Source: Gemmatimonadota bacterium
GTDB taxonomy: Bacteria > Gemmatimonadota > Gemmatimonadetes > Gemmatimonadales > GWC2-71-9
Assembly: GCA_003222085.1 (NCBI GenBank)
Contig: QHUK01000024.1
Coordinates: forward strand, 1-64,000
Reading direction: 5' to 3'
Length of the DNA: 64,000 nt
The notes beneath the pieces were generated by a model. It saw only the letters and a list, made by a program, of their open reading frames with translations. It was not told where the DNA came from and made no database searches. Below are positions 56,752-64,000 of this stretch, one piece after another (the first letter of the stretch is position 1; each line of letters begins with the position of its first letter). The position numbers and the translations under genes are program-made.

Positions 56752-58319
56752 CGGGGAGGTCCGCCACCCTCTCGCGCTCTTTTTTGCTCACCGGGAACGC
56801 AACGGGCGCGCCGTGTCGTCATGAGCACGAACACGTTGAACGTGGGCCCGGTCACGGGTGGTGGCTGAGCCGTGGTGGTTCCGAGCGGGATCGGGGGCGT
56901 GACGCCGACCATCGGCAATTGGACGGGGCGACCAGTGTAGAACCCGCCCGCCACGGGGGTGCCATAGAAGTCCTGGACGTTCTTCACCACGTAGCGGTCA
57001 CCCTGGTCGAGGATCCCAGAGACGTCTACGTCCACCGTGCTCTGCTGCGCCCAGTTGTAGACGATGATGTTCGCACGACCCGGCTCGTACCGGTTCGGGC
57101 GAACCACGATTTTGACCCCCGTTGGGGCGCTGCCCGCGTAGGTGCCCGGATAGGCGAATCCGGTGAGCGTGCGCCAGCCGTCAAACGTGGTGACGGTGCT
57201 GCTATCGTAGCGCCACGCCAGGTGCGTGGAGTCGCCAAAGAACGTGTTGCCGTTCCACGTCTGGCCACTGAGAGTCCCCATGTTCCACACCATGCCGCCG
57301 TCCGCAAAGTTGAACAGCGTATTTCCCGACACTGTGGCCCTCTCCCAAGCGCCCAGGTGAGACCATCCCCCGACGAAGTAGTTGTTGGTGAGGACGATGT
57401 CGTGGTTCACGACCAGATTGTAGCCTATGTCGGCCGCCTTGGTGTCGGCGTCATTGGTTCGGTAGGTGTAATTCTGATCGATGACGATTCCTGACGCGGG
57501 AAAGTGGCCGCCAACAAAAATGTCCGCGTCCGACGGCACGCCCCAGACGTAGTCGTTGAATGCGACATTGCCTTCGAGCGCGATGTTCTGGAGATACGGT
57601 CCAACCTTGGCGAAGCAGTGAAGGCCAAACGCCCAATTGTCGAAGACGATGTTATCCTGCAACAGGACGCTGCTCTGGCTCTGGCAGTAAATGCCGTGGT
57701 CCAGGTTGTCGGTCCGTCCGTTGTTGTAGGCGATAGATCCGTACACCTCGGCGTCGGTTGCCTCGGGCTGGATGAAAATCCCGCTCCCGGTCGCATCATG
57801 GACGACCAAATTGATGAACTTGGCCCCGGGCCCGTGGTCGTCGATGCCAAACAACTGGGGGGCCACCTGCGGGAGGGTGTGCACGACCTCGAATCCCCAA
57901 TACCAGGTATACCCACCGCGGACCACGAGGAACTTCGTCACGGTCGCGCGCTCGCTCGGAAACTGACGTACCACGATGGGCGCGGCAGCGGTCCCAGTCA
58001 GATTGCTCACGTAGCCGCCGGAGTACGGACCGTCGGCGTACGTTCCTCCGCGCAACCAGATCGTGCTGCCCGGCGTCACTGCGGCCGGGCCGTCGAGGGC
58101 CGTCGCTAAGTCCCAGGGGTTCGCGAACGATCCGTCGCCGGATGGAGCGCCGGTCGGTGAGACGTAAAACTGCGAGGCGGGATCGAAGCGGCGGTCCGCG
58201 AGTAAGGGTGTCGCGCGGCCGCTATCGGGGCCAACCGCATCCGGCGATGCGCAGGCGGCGCATAGCAGCAACGGCGTGAGTGCGAAGCGCACCCAGCCCG
58301 GCTCGATGCGAGGCAACAT
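56748..58319 (-). CDS. secreted parallel beta-helix lipoprotein, copy B
   Basis: A 523-residue paralogue of the preceding gene. Start ATG 58319 gives a good lipoprotein signal (FALTPLLLCAAC, Cys23); upstream ATG 58340 and GTG 58370 are alternatives. It shares SPTGAPSGDGSFANPWDL, WLRGGTYADGP and the end segment YEPGRANIIVYNWAQQSTVD with copy A, and the same Asn-rich coils (LLQDNIVFDNWAFGLHCFAK, LEGNVAFNDYVWG, LTNNYFVGGWSHLGAW). Its stop overlaps copy A's start by 4 bp, so the pair is one translated unit produced by duplication. It ends in a basic tail (TTRRARCVPGEQKRARE) that copy A lacks. Confidence 0.76.
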   Translation of the reverse strand: MLPRIEPGWVRFALTPLLLCAACASPDAVGPDSGRATPLLADRRFDPASQFYVSPTGAPSGDGSFANPWDLATALDGPAAVTPGSTIWLRGGTYADGPYSGGYVSNLTGTAAAPIVVRQFPSERATVTKFLVVRGGYTWYWGFEVVHTLPQVAPQLFGIDDHGPGAKFINLVVHDATGSGIFIQPEATDAEVYGSIAYNNGRTDNLDHGIYCQSQSSVLLQDNIVFDNWAFGLHCFAKVGPYLQNIALEGNVAFNDYVWGVPSDADIFVGGHFPASGIVIDQNYTYRTNDADTKAADIGYNLVVNHDIVLTNNYFVGGWSHLGAWERATVSGNTLFNFADGGMVWNMGTLSGQTWNGNTFFGDSTHLAWRYDSSTVTTFDGWRTLTGFAYPGTYAGSAPTGVKIVVRPNRYEPGRANIIVYNWAQQSTVDVDVSGILDQGDRYVVKNVQDFYGTPVAGGFYTGRPVQLPMVGVTPPIPLGTTTAQPPPVTGPTFNVFVLMTTRRARCVPGEQKRAREGGGPPR

Positions 58320-58472
58320 GCGGGCGCTGACAGAGTGCATGGCCTGGGGAGCGGGCAGCAAGTTCCGCACCTGCGGCCCCCCCCTTCCTCAATTGTGCGA
58401 GCACACCCCTGTGCGCAATGCTCTGTGGCCCCGATGGCAACACCTGTCGCCGGGCGGCAGCGTCGCGGCCTT

Positions 58473-60356
58473 TCAGCTACGGTGGATTTCGTGCCACAGT
58501 TCGAATTCGGCCACGTGGAAGAGCTTCAGTGCGGCCTCGGGCTCGATGCGATGATCATTCTGCAAGACGCTCAGCATTGCCTCGACGTTGTAGATCCCCC
58601 GCTCACGGGCAGCCCGACTGGCCAGGATGTCGCGCAGGGGTTCGGCGAGGGCGCCGGTCATCCACAGGTGCAGCGACGTTGGAAAGCCCATCTTCTCGAC
58701 ACGATTTCTCACGGAGTCCGGCACACGGCCGCGCACACTTCTGCGAAGGAGGACCTTGTTCCAGGCGCCTTGCATTTTTTGATCTGCCGGTACGCGGAAG
58801 GCGAGGGAGACCAGGCGGTAGTCCATGAAGGGCAAGCGAGCCTCGAGGCCGTGGGCCATCGAGTTGCGATCTTCCAGCCGGAGATAATGAGGTAAGCGCG
58901 CCTGCTCGACGGAGCGTCTGAGCACTGCGTTCAAGTGGGAGTCCTGGTAGCCCTCGTCGGGTGCAGCGTGACGCTCGAGCAGATATGGTGCAAACCAGCC
59001 CTTGTGCTTGAAGCGGCGCCACCGCCGCCCGCCCGCGAGGCGGCGATACGGCGGGAGACGCCGCAGTTCCTGGTGGAACAAGCGACCGAGGGAGCGCAGG
59101 AACAGCTGCCCGGTGCTGGCCCCGTGCCAGGCGGCATACTCTTGGATCTCGTGCCACGCTCTGGTGACTTGGGCGGTGCGGAGCAACGTGTACCAGTGGT
59201 CGGGGAAGTAGCTCGGATAGCCCGCCAAGATTTCATCCGATCCCTGCCCGTTCAGCACGACCTTCACGCCGTTGCTCGCTGCCAGCTTCATCAGGTGGAA
59301 CCCGGCGATCGGCGCCCCCGAGATGATCGGCTCATCCTGAAAGCGCAGCACCTCGGTCAGGCTCTCCCACATCGCTTCGGGAGTCAGCGAGATGCGTCGC
59401 AGTAACGCGCCGGTCTGTGCAAGGGTGTCGGCAATAAAGGCGCGCTCATCGAACGCGGACTCATGATAGCAAAAGGCCAGGAGCGGGGCCGCTTGACCAG
59501 CGGCGGTGGGACCACCCTGCCGGTTTCGCGCCATGGCACAAATGATCGCCGTGGAGTCGAGCCCCCCGGACAGACACACGCCCACCGGAACGTCGCTCCG
59601 CAGACGGATGCGCACGGCATCCTCGAGCAGCTCTGCGAACGCGTCTTCGACCCCTGAGGTCGGCTCCGGCTCGATCGCTGAAAGGGACCAATAGGCCCAC
59701 TGGCGCCAGCGCCCATCGAGCCTGAGCTCGAACGCGCATGCCGGCGGGATCTGGTCGATGCCGGCGTAAAAAGTCGCAGCGGTCTCATCCAGTTTGCCGT
59801 CGAGGAGGAAGTCCGCGGACACCTGCCAGTTCGTTTCGCGCACATAGAGGCCTGAAGCCAGGATGGCCTTCACCTCCGAGGCGAGCAGCCAGCAGTCCTT
59901 GCCCCGGTGCACGAAGAGGGGCTTTACGCCGAACCGGTCCCGCGCGCCGAACAGCACGCCGCGGCGCCGGTCGTGGATGACAAATGCCCACATCCCGTTC
60001 AGCTTGGCGAGGCAGTTCGGGCCCCACTGTCGGTAGGCCGCCAGCAAGACCTCGGTGTCGCTGGTCGATCGGAAATGGTACCCGGCGGCCTGCAGCTCGT
60101 CGCGCAACTCGATGTAGTTGTAGATCTCGCCATTGAAGACGATGACCAGTTGGCCATCCTCCGAGCACATGGGCTGGTGGCCAGCCGGGCTCAGGTCCAG
60201 GATGGAGAGCCTGCGAAAACCGAACCCCACGTGGTGGTCGAGGTACAGGCCCGAGTCGTCCGGGCCCCGGTGGGCGATGCTCTGCGCCATCCGGGTCAGG
60301 ACCGCCGCGTCTGCCGGTCGACCACCGAGGCCGAGCATCACTACCAGACCGCACAT
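58473..60356 (-). CDS. asparagine synthase-type amidotransferase, copy 3
   Basis: A 627-residue two-domain enzyme: nucleophile Cys2 (MCGLVVMLGL), SIAHRGPDDSGLYLDH, FNGEIYNYIELRDEL, STSDTEVLLAAYRQWGPN in the glutaminase; GVCLSGGLDSTAIICAMARN (ATP loop, with Gly-Leu instead of Gly-Ile) and VVLNGQGSDEILAGYPSYF in the synthetase. The TG(D/E)G motif of copies 1 and 2 is replaced by NGQGSDE here, so it belongs to a different subgroup and may use another carboxylate. It stands alone between the beta-helix genes, on the minus strand. Confidence 0.9.
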   Translation of the reverse strand: MCGLVVMLGLGGRPADAAVLTRMAQSIAHRGPDDSGLYLDHHVGFGFRRLSILDLSPAGHQPMCSEDGQLVIVFNGEIYNYIELRDELQAAGYHFRSTSDTEVLLAAYRQWGPNCLAKLNGMWAFVIHDRRRGVLFGARDRFGVKPLFVHRGKDCWLLASEVKAILASGLYVRETNWQVSADFLLDGKLDETAATFYAGIDQIPPACAFELRLDGRWRQWAYWSLSAIEPEPTSGVEDAFAELLEDAVRIRLRSDVPVGVCLSGGLDSTAIICAMARNRQGGPTAAGQAAPLLAFCYHESAFDERAFIADTLAQTGALLRRISLTPEAMWESLTEVLRFQDEPIISGAPIAGFHLMKLAASNGVKVVLNGQGSDEILAGYPSYFPDHWYTLLRTAQVTRAWHEIQEYAAWHGASTGQLFLRSLGRLFHQELRRLPPYRRLAGGRRWRRFKHKGWFAPYLLERHAAPDEGYQDSHLNAVLRRSVEQARLPHYLRLEDRNSMAHGLEARLPFMDYRLVSLAFRVPADQKMQGAWNKVLLRRSVRGRVPDSVRNRVEKMGFPTSLHLWMTGALAEPLRDILASRAARERGIYNVEAMLSVLQNDHRIEPEAALKLFHVAEFELWHEIHRS

Positions 60357-60441
60357 TTTCGACCACGCCTTTCGGTTCTCGCCGAGGGGCGCAGCCGCAT
60401 AAACGGTGCCGCAGGTCTCCGGAGGGGGGGCACAAAAAAGA

Positions 60442-60469
60442 CTCCCCCCGGCGTCGATGCCGGGGGGAG
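60442..60469 (-). terminator. rho-independent terminator of the large surface lipoprotein gene
   Basis: A perfect 11-bp stem CTCCCCCCGGC/GCCGGGGGGAG (60442-60452, 60459-60469) with a 6-base loop. On the minus strand it is followed by TCTTTTTTG, and it lies 30 bp after the stop of the gene ending at 60499. Confidence 0.82.
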
Positions 60470-60498
60470 CGCGGAAAGCTGGCTCTATGAGATAGGCA

Positions 60499-63114
60499 TC
60501 AGTGCCTCTCGTATGGCCCGATATCGACGGACGTGCCCGCGGGCCGGGCGACGCCGTCCAGGTCGAGCAGCGGCACGCAGCCGGTCACGCCGCTGGCACA
60601 GCTGATCGTGCCCGCGTCGATCGCCACCGCCCCGCTCTGGAGATGGTAATCCCCGCTCATGTTGCCGGTATAGTTCACAAAGAGGGCGCTGAATTGGGCG
60701 GCCGTCAACGTGAGGGTACCGGACTGGGTTCCTCCGCAGCAAAGGTCCAGATTCGCTGTGGAGTTATTGTAGACGATGTTGTTGTTGTAGACGTTGTGAG
60801 GACCGGCGGTCGGGTATTCGTAAATCCCCCGGCCGTTGTTGACCGCAATGTTGTTGTTCACGGTCGTGTAATCGTCCGACGTGATGCCGCCGTCGGCGGC
60901 GATTTGAATGCCGTATTTGCAGTTGGCCACCACGTTATTGGAGACGATCGAGCGCGTGGCGCCGTGGTAGTGGGTGATGCACGCGGCGGACACCCGGGTG
61001 ACGATGTTGTTCATGATGACGCTACTTGGGCCGCCTGTGTAGATGCCGTGAATGAGGTTCGAGCCGGTGCCCATGGCGATGTTGTCGACCACGTTGCCGA
61101 TGATTTGAATGCCGGTCTTGCTGTAGCTGCAGCAGTCCCCGAGGATGCCGGCGTAGCCGCCGGTGCCCGGCAGGTCGTGGACGCGGTTGCCGATCACCTT
61201 GTCGTAATTGCCGTTGACGCCGATGCCTTCGGAGCAGTTGCCGGTGACATCGAAGTTGATGATCTGGACATAGTCGCCGCTGTTCCAAATGGGGTCGCAC
61301 CCCGAGCCATAAACCTTCGCTCCCCATTTCGTGTCCGAGACGTAGGAGATGGGCGCGGCGGCGGTCCCGCTCTTGGTCACCTTATTGCCGGAGTAGCTCC
61401 ACGTGTAGTTGCCGGAAGCGAAATGGGCGTTGTCGCCCGGGCTCATGAGTTGGGAAACGCGCGCCATGGTGTAGCAGGGAGCGGTGGCGGTGCAGGGATT
61501 GCCATCCGAGCCCGACGGCGCGACGTAGTAATTCGTGCCAGTGCCCAACGTGTAAAGCGGCGTCGAGGTGCTTCCGAGAATCACGGTCACCGCGGCGCTC
61601 CCGGTGTGCACCCCGCTCGTCGCCGTGATCGTCGCCGTGCCGACCACGAGCCCCGTCACCAGCCCGGTGCCGCTCACCGGTGCCAGGGCCGGGGCGCTGG
61701 ACGCCCAGGTGACCGACCGGCCCCTGAGCACGTTGCCGCTCGCATCTTTGAGCGTCGCCGTGAGCTGCACCGTGCCCCCGCCCGACACGGTGGTCGCCGC
61801 CGGGCTCATGGTCACGGAGGCCACCGGTGCCGGCGGGAGTGGGGTCCAAACCCCGACGGTGACGTTGCAGACGGTCGCACTGCCCCCATTGGTGTCAAGG
61901 CCGAGATGGTTCAGGGCGGGTACCGCCGCCTGCTCCGTGCGGAAGGCGAACGCGTTACCCAACAGCTGTTCGGTGGCGCCGGCGGGCGTCACGTAGATGT
62001 CGTAGCTATGGGAGGCGAGGTCGACGTCCAGGCGAAAGTGGTAGCTCGTGCCCGCCGTGTAGGGGATGGCGGTCGTGGCGGCATAGTCGCCCCCGTTGCG
62101 GGCGTCGATCGTGCCGGTGGAGTTGAAGCGCACGATGGCAGCCAGGTTGGTCCAATCCGCGGCGGGGCCGTTGGACAGGCCCACCGCGGCGTTCGTACTC
62201 GCGGTGGCGGCGGTGGCGTCAAACTGCGCCTCAAAGGCGCCGGTTTGCGTGGGGACGGGGCTGTTGCGCCAGATCCCCGCGCTGGTCAAGCAGTTGGGGG
62301 CTGTAACGGAGATGGCAGCCGTGCCGCTCTTGCCCTCGCTCGTTGCCGTAATCGTCACAGTCCCGGTGGCGACGCCCGCCAGCAGGCCGCTCGCGGAGAT
62401 CGTCGCGAGCCCGTTGGTGCTGCTCGTCCACGTCACAGTCCGGCCAGTGAGCGTGTTCCCGGCCGAGTCCCGGGTCACGGCGGCGAGCTGCACCGTCGCG
62501 CCGACCACGACGCTCGTCGACGCCGGGCTCACCGTCACCGCGGCCACCGGTACGTTACTGCTCGGGATTGTGGTCGCGGGGGCGAGGATCGCTACTTCCG
62601 TGATGCTGTTCCAAGCGCTCTGGCTGTTTCCGTGGCCCACGACGCGGACGTAGCGGGCGGAGGTTCGCGTGAAGGCGTAGATCTCGGGCTGGAGCGTTTG
62701 CCCGCTGCTCTGGCCGGAGAAGACCCTCCACCAGACGACGGCGTTCCACGAGACTTCGATGTCGAAGTACGCGATGCGGCTGTCGCCCAGGTACCAGGCG
62801 ACGGCCACGCGATCGATGTCCACGATGGCGCCGAGGTCGTAGCGGATCCACTGGCCGTCGCCCTGCGCCGACCAGCGGGTGGCGAGGCTGTTGTCGAGCG
62901 TGTTCTGCGGGAGGTTGCCGTCATTCGCGCTCGCCACGACCGACGCCACGGGGAACGGAGTGAGATCCGCAGAGACGGCGAGTTGTCCGGGAGAGCTGCG
63001 GGATAGCGTGGGATCAGTGAGGTCGCGCTCGCATGCCAGCGCCAGGACGACACTCGTGGCAAGCGCGGCTTTCAAGATGGCCAGCCGCTTGGACAGCTTG
63101 AACTTGAAGTTCAT
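60499..63114 (-). CDS. large surface lipoprotein: discoidin-Big2-lectin-like-Big2-beta-helix
   Basis: An 871-residue lipoprotein (signal ending VVLALAC, Cys28). Domains in order are: F5/8-type discoidin (about 55-180; LDNSLATRWSAQGDGQWIRY), Big2 (about 195-275; VSPASTSVVVGATVQLAAVT), a ConA-like lectin-type domain (about 280-430; AFEAQFDATAATASTNAAVG), Big2 (about 435-520), and a right-handed beta-helix (about 530-850; IGNRVHDLPGTGGYAGILGD, YTTVNNNIAVNNGRGIYEYP) ending in the choice-of-anchor-Q-like DLDGVARPAGTSVDIGPYE. It should bind and possibly cleave polysaccharide outside the cell. The same beta-helix is repeated in the next gene. Confidence 0.82.
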   Translation of the reverse strand: MNFKFKLSKRLAILKAALATSVVLALACERDLTDPTLSRSSPGQLAVSADLTPFPVASVVASANDGNLPQNTLDNSLATRWSAQGDGQWIRYDLGAIVDIDRVAVAWYLGDSRIAYFDIEVSWNAVVWWRVFSGQSSGQTLQPEIYAFTRTSARYVRVVGHGNSQSAWNSITEVAILAPATTIPSSNVPVAAVTVSPASTSVVVGATVQLAAVTRDSAGNTLTGRTVTWTSSTNGLATISASGLLAGVATGTVTITATSEGKSGTAAISVTAPNCLTSAGIWRNSPVPTQTGAFEAQFDATAATASTNAAVGLSNGPAADWTNLAAIVRFNSTGTIDARNGGDYAATTAIPYTAGTSYHFRLDVDLASHSYDIYVTPAGATEQLLGNAFAFRTEQAAVPALNHLGLDTNGGSATVCNVTVGVWTPLPPAPVASVTMSPAATTVSGGGTVQLTATLKDASGNVLRGRSVTWASSAPALAPVSGTGLVTGLVVGTATITATSGVHTGSAAVTVILGSTSTPLYTLGTGTNYYVAPSGSDGNPCTATAPCYTMARVSQLMSPGDNAHFASGNYTWSYSGNKVTKSGTAAAPISYVSDTKWGAKVYGSGCDPIWNSGDYVQIINFDVTGNCSEGIGVNGNYDKVIGNRVHDLPGTGGYAGILGDCCSYSKTGIQIIGNVVDNIAMGTGSNLIHGIYTGGPSSVIMNNIVTRVSAACITHYHGATRSIVSNNVVANCKYGIQIAADGGITSDDYTTVNNNIAVNNGRGIYEYPTAGPHNVYNNNIVYNNSTANLDLCCGGTQSGTLTLTAAQFSALFVNYTGNMSGDYHLQSGAVAIDAGTISCASGVTGCVPLLDLDGVARPAGTSVDIGPYERH

Positions 63115-63187
63115 ACTCGGGCGCTCCTTCTGTACATGGTGAAAGGCCGTCGGCTTCGACGGTTACAGCGTTTTCACAGACGTGGTA

Positions 63188-64000
63188 TCAATGCCACTCA
63201 TAGGCGCCGATGTCGTAGGCGCCGCCGGCGGGCCGGGCGATCCCGTCGAAGTCGAGCACGGGCACGCAGCCGGTCATGCCGGCGGCACAGCGGGTCGTGC
63301 CCGCGTCAATCGCCACCGCGCCACTCCGGAGGTGGTAATCCCCGCTCATATCCCCAGTGTAGTTCACGAAGAGCGCGCTGAACTGGGCGGCAGTCGACGT
63401 GATGGTGCCGGACTGGGTTCCGCCGCAGCAAAGATCAAAATTCGCGGTGGAGTTGTTGTAGACGATGTTGTTGTTGTAGACGTTGTGAGGACCAGCGGTC
63501 GGGTATTCGTAAATCCCCCGGCCGTTGTTGACCGCAATGTTGTTGTCCACGGTCGTGTAATCGTCCGACGTAATGGCGCCGTCGGCGGCGATTTGAATGC
63601 CGTATTTGCAGTTGGCCACCACGTTATTGGAGACGATCGAGCGCGTGGAGCCGTGGTAGTGCGTGATGCACGCGGCGGACGCCCGGGTGACGATGTTGTT
63701 CATGATGACGCTACCTGGGCCGGCCGCATAGATGCCGTGGATCAGGTTCGAGCCGGTGCCCATGGCGATGTTGTCGACCACGTTGCCGATGATTCGAATG
63801 CCAACGAGGTTGTAGCTGCAGCAATCCGCGAGGATGGCGGCATAGCCGCCGGTGCCCGGCAGGTCGTGGACGCGGTTGCCAATCACATTGTTGTAATTGC
63901 CGTTGACGCCAATGCCTTCGGAGCAGTTGCCGGTGACGTCGAAGTTGATGATCTGGACATAGTCGCCGCTGTTCCAGATGGGGTCGCACCCCGAGCCATA
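63188..64000 (-). CDS. beta-helix surface protein, 3' part only
   Basis: The right edge cuts this gene; about 270 C-terminal residues are visible. They match the beta-helix of the neighbouring 871-residue protein almost residue for residue: VIGNRVHDLPGTGGYAAILA, SNLIHGIYAAGPGSVIMNNI, YTTVDNNIAVNNGRGIYEYP, and the end DFDGIARPAGGAYDIGAYE. DNA identity over about 800 bp is high throughout, indicating a recent tandem duplication with a period of about 2.69 kb. The N-terminal architecture is unknown. Confidence 0.8.
   Translation of the reverse strand, partial: YGSGCDPIWNSGDYVQIINFDVTGNCSEGIGVNGNYNNVIGNRVHDLPGTGGYAAILADCCSYNLVGIRIIGNVVDNIAMGTGSNLIHGIYAAGPGSVIMNNIVTRASAACITHYHGSTRSIVSNNVVANCKYGIQIAADGAITSDDYTTVDNNIAVNNGRGIYEYPTAGPHNVYNNNIVYNNSTANFDLCCGGTQSGTITSTAAQFSALFVNYTGDMSGDYHLRSGAVAIDAGTTRCAAGMTGCVPVLDFDGIARPAGGAYDIGAYEWH

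Noticed and set aside
29644..64000. Exosortase/PEP-CTERM system
   Set aside because: One glycosyltransferase and the amidotransferases resemble exosortase-linked types, but no exosortase and no PEP-CTERM tails were seen in the window.

Overview
The window is GC-rich DNA from a diderm bacterium. It holds lipoprotein signals, two lytic transglycosylases, an AlgD-type dehydrogenase, an MsbA-like ABC exporter, large hybrid histidine kinases and repetitive surface lipoproteins. Gene content would fit Gemmatimonadota or a similar uncultured soil or water lineage, but no phylogenetic marker allows a firm assignment.

Region 1 (1-1581) is chromosomal: a cut-off cupredoxin-like lipoprotein, an LCMT-family methyltransferase, a sigma-region-2-like protein and an intact tRNA-Lys(TTT).

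Region 2 (1538-11743) is a 10.2-kb integrative element. Its ends are a perfect 44-bp direct repeat: the 3' part of tRNA-Lys on the left and a copy of it on the right. Next to the tRNA, on the minus strand, lies a module of MobC-like gene, HTH gene and tyrosine integrase, with strong hairpins upstream that could be an oriT. No relaxase is seen. The cargo is a signalling set: a lone receiver protein, then a winged-helix protein, a double-domain KaiC-like ATPase, a sensor histidine kinase and two small unknown genes in one operon. The cargo is surrounded by debris: a RadC tail, an IS3 orfB tail, an IS3 orfA head, and a frameshifted paralogue of the chromosomal gene just outside the right end.

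Region 3 (11755-20546) is housekeeping: a DUF3568-like lipoprotein, a branched-chain aminotransferase, two small coupled genes, an MltD-like transglycosylase, a second transglycosylase, moaC, the DNA polymerase III delta' subunit and a CPA2 antiporter. An inverted array of 13-mers separates the two convergent transglycosylase genes.

Region 4 (20627-29294) is a two-component cluster of three hybrid histidine kinases, one Rcp1-like receiver protein and a decayed receiver fragment. None of them carries a DNA-binding output domain.

Region 5 (29644-64000) is a large cell-surface glycan locus. It has an acyl carrier protein with an overlapping acetyltransferase, an RmlB-like dehydratase, an MsbA-like exporter, four glycosyltransferase-type proteins, an AlgD-like GDP-mannose dehydrogenase, a Wzx-type flippase, two methyltransferases and three separate asparagine-synthetase-type amidotransferases. 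It also carries an unusual cassette of LLM flavin enzyme, AAC(3)-like acetyltransferase, FAD monooxygenase-like enzyme and ATP-grasp ligase. Secreted parallel beta-helix lipoproteins close the locus, including a near-identical tandem pair at the right edge. Inferred product: an exported, uronate-containing polymer or glycoconjugate decorated by amidation, acetylation and methylation.
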